From positions 2,480,001 through 2,544,000 of the forward strand of contig AP028876.1 of the NCBI GenBank assembly GCA_036323355.1: a stretch of 64,000 nt of DNA. The letters run 5' to 3'. A program made the translations under genes and the position numbers. The notes under the pieces are model-generated. The model ran no database searches. It saw only the letters and a list, made by a program, of their open reading frames with translations, and was not told the DNA's origin. Positions 59,310 to 64,000 of the stretch are shown here, one piece after another; within the stretch, counting starts at the first letter, position 1, and each line of letters starts with the position of its first letter. Source of the stretch: Gottschalkiaceae bacterium SANA (GTDB taxonomy: Bacteria > Bacillota > Clostridia > Tissierellales > GPF-1).

Positions 59310-59781
59310 TGATTGCCTCTACCAAGGCAACGGCCTGCGCCGAGATGCCTTCACCTCTTCCTTCATAGCCCATTTTTTCCGTCGTTGTCGCCTTGATCGA
59401 AAGCTGATGAAGTTCAATCGCCATGGCCTGGGCTATCTTTTTTCTCATCATCGGCAGATATGGTGCCAACTTTGGTGCTTGCGCCACAATCACCGCATCA
59501 ATATTTTCTACCCGATATCCCTGCTTCGTCAATAGTGTCATCACAACTTCAAGCAAGTCAAGGCTATTCGCACCGCGATAGGCTTGATCGCTAGGAGGGA
59601 AATGTTGTCCAATATCTCCTAGTGCCACAGCACCTAACAAAGCATCCATGATTGCATGCGTCAAAACATCTGCATCAGAATGACCCAGCAAACCCAATTC
59701 ATATGGAATGGTCACCCCGCCCAAAATCAATGGACGCTCCGGCACCAATCGATGTGCGTCGATTCCAATTCCTATTCTCAT
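59302..59781 (-). CDS. ispF: 2-C-methyl-D-erythritol 2,4-cyclodiphosphate synthase
   Basis: The 159-residue enzyme of the non-mevalonate isoprenoid pathway has [20 protein letters not shown] with the zinc ligands Asp and His, [20 protein letters not shown] and [20 protein letters not shown]. The start is supported by GAGGAGGGG. The gene stands alone here; ispD is not adjacent. Confidence 0.97.
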   Translation of the reverse strand: MRIGIGIDAHRLVPERPLILGGVTIPYELGLLGHSDADVLTHAIMDALLGAVALGDIGQHFPPSDQAYRGANSLDLLEVVMTLLTKQGYRVENIDAVIVAQAPKLAPYLPMMRKKIAQAMAIELHQLSIKATTTEKMGYEGRGEGISAQAVALVEAIND

Positions 59782-59835
59782 GCCGACCCCTCCTCGTGTA
59801 TTTTCTTTATTTTACCACATTTGTCTTCTAACCAT

Positions 59836-59862
59836 AAAAAAACTCGGATTTCTCCGAGTTTT
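59836..59862 (-). terminator. Terminator after prfB
   Basis: AAAACTCGGA/TCCGAGTTTT around a four-base loop with TTTTTTT on the minus strand. Confidence 0.88.
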
Positions 59863-59865
59863 ACC

Positions 59866-60979
59866 TTACTTCCCTTTGGCATGCAGTTTTAAATAACTCT
59901 CAATAAACCGGTCCAAATCACCGTCCATCACGGCCTGCACATTTCCTGTTTCCTCATTGGTTCGATGATCTTTAACCATGGAATAGGGATGGAACACATA
60001 AGAACGAATTTGATTGCCCCAGGCGATCTCGCGATAATTGCCCTGAATATCTTCGATCTTTTCCTTTTTTTCCTGTTGTTGAATTTCGATCAATTTGGCC
60101 ATCAGCATCTTCATAGCAGTAGCACGGTTTTTGATCTGAGACCGCTCATTTTGACATTGCACCACAACCCCGGTGGGAATATGGGTGATTCGAATCGCCG
60201 AATCCGTCTTGTTGACGTGCTGGCCACCCGCTCCGCCAGATCGATAGGTATCCACCCGCAGATCCTTGGGATCAATAGCCAATTCTTCGTCATCCGCCAG
60301 TTCTGGCATTACATCCACGGATGAAAACGAGGTGTGACGCTTTCCAGAAGAATCAAAGGGAGAAATGCGCACCAACCGGTGCACGCCCTTCTCCGTCTTC
60401 AAATAACCGTAGGCATTTTTGCCATGAATCCGATAGGTGGCAGATTTTACGCCCGCCTCCGTATCTCGCTGCAGGTCCAGTTCCGTAATGCTGTATCCCT
60501 TTTTTTCACACCAGCGTAGTTCCATACGAAGCAGCATTTGTGCCCAATCCTGAGCATCGGTTCCACCCGATCCCGCATGAATCGAAATAATAGCTGAATT
60601 GTGATCGTATTCTCCATGAAGCAGGGTATCAAGAGACAATTTTTCAAGCGCCTTCTCAACTTCCTTCGCCGTCTGTATCATCTCTCGCTGCGCATCCGAA
60701 TCAGGTGCTTCTAAATCCGCCAGTTCTAGCATCATTTCGAATTCCTCTAACAAATCAGCAATCTTTTCTACCCGAGAGAGTTCCACTTTGCATTGCTTCA
60801 TTTCAAGAATCAAAGGTTGAGCGGTTTCCTGGTCATTCCAAAATTCCGGTTTTGCCATTTCCGCTTCCAAGGCCTCTACCCGAGACTGAATCGAAGGTGT
60901 GTCAAAGAGACACCTCAAGCTCTGCTAAAACGTCTTTAGCCGATTGATATCGTTGCCTTACACTCTCTAATTCAAACAT
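59866..60979 (-). CDS. prfB: Peptide chain release factor 2, with programmed +1 frameshift
   Basis: The start ATG is at 60977-60979 and frame 0 reads MFELESVRQRYQSAKDVLAE LEVSL to an in-frame TGA at 60902-60904. A shift of one base at CTT-TGA-C continues with DTPSIQSRVEALEAEM to 59866, giving 370 residues. Upstream GAGGTG is the Shine-Dalgarno-like stimulator. The GGQ loop is in SGGAGGQHVNKTDSAIRITH, and the UGA-recognising SPF motif is present (ISPFDSSGKRH). RF2 ends its own synthesis at the UGA when abundant. Confidence 0.95.
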
Positions 60980-60988
60980 GGTTCCCTC

Positions 60989-63730
60989 CTAGGCATCCTT
61001 ACCACAGCATTTTTTATATTTTTTCCCTGAACCACATGGACAAGGATCATTTCTTCCAATTTTTTTCTTGCTTCGCACCACTGTTTTCGCTTTTGCTGGT
61101 GCCTCGCCTCCGGAAGTGCCGGTAATGTGCGCCACTTGTTTTCGTTCCATCTTTCGCTGAGGACGAACCCGGTACATGGTTTTAACCGTCTCTTCTCGAA
61201 TGGTGTGTGTCATGGCATTAAACATTTCATAGCCTTCATTTTGATAGGCGCGAACTGGATCCTCTTGCCCCATGGCACGAAGACCAACACCTCGGCGCAA
61301 TTGATCCATGGCGTCGATATGATCCATCCAACGCTTATCTACCGTTTGAAGCAAGACAATACGCTCGATTTCTCGAATTTGTTCACCAAAGGCCTCTTCC
61401 TGAATTCCATATCCGATCATGGCCTGTTCTTTCAAGATTTGGGTCAATTTCTCTTTGGTCAAATCTTCTACCCGCTCAATCTTAAGGGCATTATCAAGAG
61501 GGAAGTATTGACCCATTGACTCAGCCAATTCTCCAAGCTTCCAATCCTCGGGATATCTTGCCTGGGTGAAGTGAGCGACATCGGCTTCAATCACGCCATC
61601 GATCATCTCTTCAATCTGATCTTTCAAGCTCTCGCCTTCCAAAACATGACGTCGCTGTTCGTAAATCATATTTCTCTGTGTGTTCATCACATCATCATAC
61701 TGCAAGACATTCTTCCGAATGCCGAAGTTTCTCATCTCGATTTTTTCCTGGGCCGATTCGATACTCCTTGAAAGGATTTTCGCCTCGATGGGTTCATCAT
61801 CCGGCAAGCCCAGTCGCTCAACCATGGACTGCACCCGTTCGCCACCAAAGAGACGCATCAAATCATCATCTAAAGAAATATAGAAGCGTGATGCACCTGG
61901 GTCTCCTTGTCGACCGGAACGACCCCGTAATTGATTGTCAATCCGTCTCGATTCATGGCGCTCCGTACCAATAATATGAAGACCACCAGCAGCAATTACA
62001 TTTTCCTGCTCATCCTTCAATTCCTCTTTCGCTGTTTTCAAGGCCTTTACATAGGTCTCTCTAGCCGTCAAAATTTCTGGATCCTCTGTCTCAAAATAGG
62101 AATCTGCCATTTCAATCATATGATCATCGTATTTTTTCTTCAATCGCGATTTTGCCAAAAAGACCGGGTTTCCACCCAAAACGATATCCGTTCCACGACC
62201 AGCCATATTGGTTGCAATGGTAACCGCGCCCAAGCGTCCCGCTTGCGCCACAATCTCCGCCTCTTTTCCATGTTGCTTGGCATTCAATACCTGATGCTTA
62301 ACACCGCGGCGCTTCAACATCGTGCTCAACAACTCCGATGTCTCGATGGTAACCGTACCCACCAATACAGGTTGACCGGATTTGTGCGCTTCAACAATTT
62401 CTTCGATTACGGCATTAAATTTACCTTGGCCGTTCTTATACACAATATCGGGATAATCGATTCTGACAACCGGTCGGTTGGTCGGAATCTCAATCACATT
62501 AATGCTGTAAATATGGCGAAATTCATCTTCCTCGGTCATGGCGGTACCCGTCATGCCGGAAAGCTTTTCGTACATGCGGAAATAGTTCTGGAAAGTAATG
62601 GTCGCCAGGGTCTTGGATTCCTTTTGAATCTCAACCCCCTCCTTGGCTTCAATGGCTTGATGCAAGCCCTCGGAATAACGACGTCCCATCATCAATCGAC
62701 CGGTAAAATCATCGACGATAATAACTTCCCCATCCTTCACCACGTAATCCTGGTCCCGAAACATCAGATAGTTGGCACGAAGGGCCTGATTAATCCGATG
62801 CTGCAGCTCCATATGCTCCAGATCAGCAAGGTTATCCACATTAAAATATTTTTCAGCCTTGTCTACCCCTTTTTCACCTAGGGAAACAGACTTGCCTTTT
62901 TCATCAATCACAAAGTCGGCTTCTTCTTCAACAAATTTTCGATCCAGCCGTTCTTCCATTCCTCTCACCTTATTGGGGTCTTCTTTTCTCCCCTTTAAGG
63001 TTTTAACAAAAAGATTGGCTACCTGATACAAGGTAGACCCGGTGTCTCCCTGACCAGAAATAATCAAAGGTGTTCTGGCCTCATCAATCAAAATACTATC
63101 TACTTCATCGACAATGGCATAATGAAGGGGACGTTGAACGCGGCGCTCTTTAAAGACCGCCATATTGTCACGAAGATAATCAAATCCAAATTCGTTGTTG
63201 GTTCCATAGGTAACATCCGCAGCATAGGCAGCTTTTCGCTCCACGTCATTCAAACCATGGACAATACAACCCGTAGTTAAACCCAAAAACTCATAGACCT
63301 TGCCCATCCATTCCATGTCGCGCTTGGCCAAATAATCATTAACCGTTACCACATGGACACCTTTGCCACTTAAAGCATTCAAATAAACCGCCAAAGTTGC
63401 AACTAAGGTCTTTCCTTCACCCGTTTTCATCTCGGCAATATCGCCCTGATGAAGAACAACCCCACCGATCAGTTGAACAGGGTAATGTTTCATACCCAAT
63501 ACACGCCATGCTGCCTCGCGACATACCGCAAAAGCCTCTGGCAAAAGATCATCCTCGGTTTCGCCCGCTTTTAATCGAGTGCGAAATTCATCCGTTTTCC
63601 CACGCAAAGCTTCATCGCTTAATGCTTGAATCGTCTCTTCCAAGGCGAGGACCTTATCAGAAAAGGGTGTAATTCGTTTGATCTCCCGGCTGCTCTGTGA
63701 GCCAAAAAAAGATTCCAATATCTTTTTCAT
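60989..63730 (-). CDS. secA: Protein translocase ATPase SecA
   Basis: The 913-residue motor has Walker [29 protein letters not shown] and [16 protein letters not shown], and ends in the zinc-binding [19 protein letters not shown]. It drives secretion through SecYEG. It is followed after nine bases by prfB, a common Firmicutes pair. Confidence 0.98.
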   Translation of the reverse strand: MKKILESFFGSQSSREIKRITPFSDKVLALEETIQALSDEALRGKTDEFRTRLKAGETEDDLLPEAFAVCREAAWRVLGMKHYPVQLIGGVVLHQGDIAEMKTGEGKTLVATLAVYLNALSGKGVHVVTVNDYLAKRDMEWMGKVYEFLGLTTGCIVHGLNDVERKAAYAADVTYGTNNEFGFDYLRDNMAVFKERRVQRPLHYAIVDEVDSILIDEARTPLIISGQGDTGSTLYQVANLFVKTLKGRKEDPNKVRGMEERLDRKFVEEEADFVIDEKGKSVSLGEKGVDKAEKYFNVDNLADLEHMELQHRINQALRANYLMFRDQDYVVKDGEVIIVDDFTGRLMMGRRYSEGLHQAIEAKEGVEIQKESKTLATITFQNYFRMYEKLSGMTGTAMTEEDEFRHIYSINVIEIPTNRPVVRIDYPDIVYKNGQGKFNAVIEEIVEAHKSGQPVLVGTVTIETSELLSTMLKRRGVKHQVLNAKQHGKEAEIVAQAGRLGAVTIATNMAGRGTDIVLGGNPVFLAKSRLKKKYDDHMIEMADSYFETEDPEILTARETYVKALKTAKEELKDEQENVIAAGGLHIIGTERHESRRIDNQLRGRSGRQGDPGASRFYISLDDDLMRLFGGERVQSMVERLGLPDDEPIEAKILSRSIESAQEKIEMRNFGIRKNVLQYDDVMNTQRNMIYEQRRHVLEGESLKDQIEEMIDGVIEADVAHFTQARYPEDWKLGELAESMGQYFPLDNALKIERVEDLTKEKLTQILKEQAMIGYGIQEEAFGEQIREIERIVLLQTVDKRWMDHIDAMDQLRRGVGLRAMGQEDPVRAYQNEGYEMFNAMTHTIREETVKTMYRVRPQRKMERKQVAHITGTSGGEAPAKAKTVVRSKKKIGRNDPCPCGSGKKYKKCCGKDA

Positions 63731-63743
63731 TCGATTTCCTCCA

Positions 63744-64000
63744 TTATTCTTCAGTCTGCTTGTTCAAATTTGCATGGGTGATGGGACGGTAAACCAATTC
63801 TCCATTGACCCGAATACTTTCCATGATAACAATTTGCTCTATATCAATTTCCACATCGTCCAACTTGACTTCTCGCTGTACGGTTTCAAATCCATTGGTC
63901 CAGTAGATCCGTCTCGCCAAGGTTACATGGGGACGAAAAGGCATTTTTTCTACAGGAAACCCCTTGCTCTTAAAAGCGCGGTCCAAATGTCTAACCAAGC
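63744..64000 (-). CDS. thpR: RNA 2',3'-cyclic phosphodiesterase, N-terminus beyond window
   Basis: About 85 C-terminal residues are in the window, with [13 protein letters not shown] carrying the second HxT motif of the 2H phosphoesterase family, and [18 protein letters not shown]. The first HxT motif is beyond the edge. It was formerly called 2'-5' RNA ligase. Confidence 0.85.
   Translation of the reverse strand, partial: LVRHLDRAFKSKGFPVEKMPFRPHVTLARRIYWTNGFETVQREVKLDDVEIDIEQIVIMESIRVNGELVYRPITHANLNKQTEE

Overview
The window looks like a low-to-moderate G+C Firmicutes chromosome, most likely class Clostridia. The evidence is the gene order secA-prfB, gltX-cysE-cysS-mrnC-rlmB-yacP-sigH-rpmG-secE-nusG, rplKAJL-rpoBC and str-S10-spc-alpha, together with two T-box riboswitches, the sporulation-type sigma factor SigH, zinc-ribbon forms of S14, L36 and L33, and a KOW protein between map and infA. 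I cannot name a genus from this alone.

Region 1 (1 to about 12.2 kb) is one end of an integrated phage-like element. A leftward early operon starts at a consensus promoter (5918-5946) and encodes Cro-type regulators, small zinc-ribbon proteins, a replication-initiation protein, a DnaC-like helicase loader, a DUF3850 protein and SSB (cut by the window edge). A CI-type repressor gene faces the other way, and an ImmA-like metallopeptidase and a tyrosine integrase lie beyond it. The integrase is convergent with rpsI, so the element-chromosome junction lies near 12.13-12.25 kb. Between the repressor and the ImmA gene sits a very AT-rich four-gene cassette (6.4-10.3 kb): a HEPN-type protein, a nuclease-like protein of the ABC-three-component (ABC-3C) type, a DUF2326 SMC-like ATPase and an MC6-like small middle component. 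This is a predicted anti-phage system. Its effector half and its ATPase half are convergent and meet at overlapping stop codons. It is the most interesting part of the window.

Region 2 (12.2-46.9 kb, all leftward) is the ribosome and RNA polymerase block: rpmG-secE-nusG-rplKAJL-rpoBC, then rplGB-rpsL-rpsG-fusA-tuf, then S10-spc-alpha, ecfA1-ecfA2-ecfT-truA and rplM-rpsI. rpsD is absent from its common place between rpsK and rpoA. Several non-coding control elements are visible: an L10 leader with terminator, an attenuator before rpoB, a switch-like attenuator in the S10 leader, an L1-site-like element between rplK and rplA, a separate rplM promoter and a long hairpin between rpsL and rpsG.

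Region 3 (46.9-64 kb, leftward) carries a second tuf co-oriented with a tRNA-Thr gene, sigH, yacP/rae1, rlmB, mrnC, a Cys T-box operon (cysE-cysS), gltX, a Pro T-box with proS, natAB-like ABC transporter genes, ispF, prfB with its programmed frameshift, secA and the start-truncated thpR. An odd array of four 103-bp tandem repeats lies between the Cys T-box and cysE.
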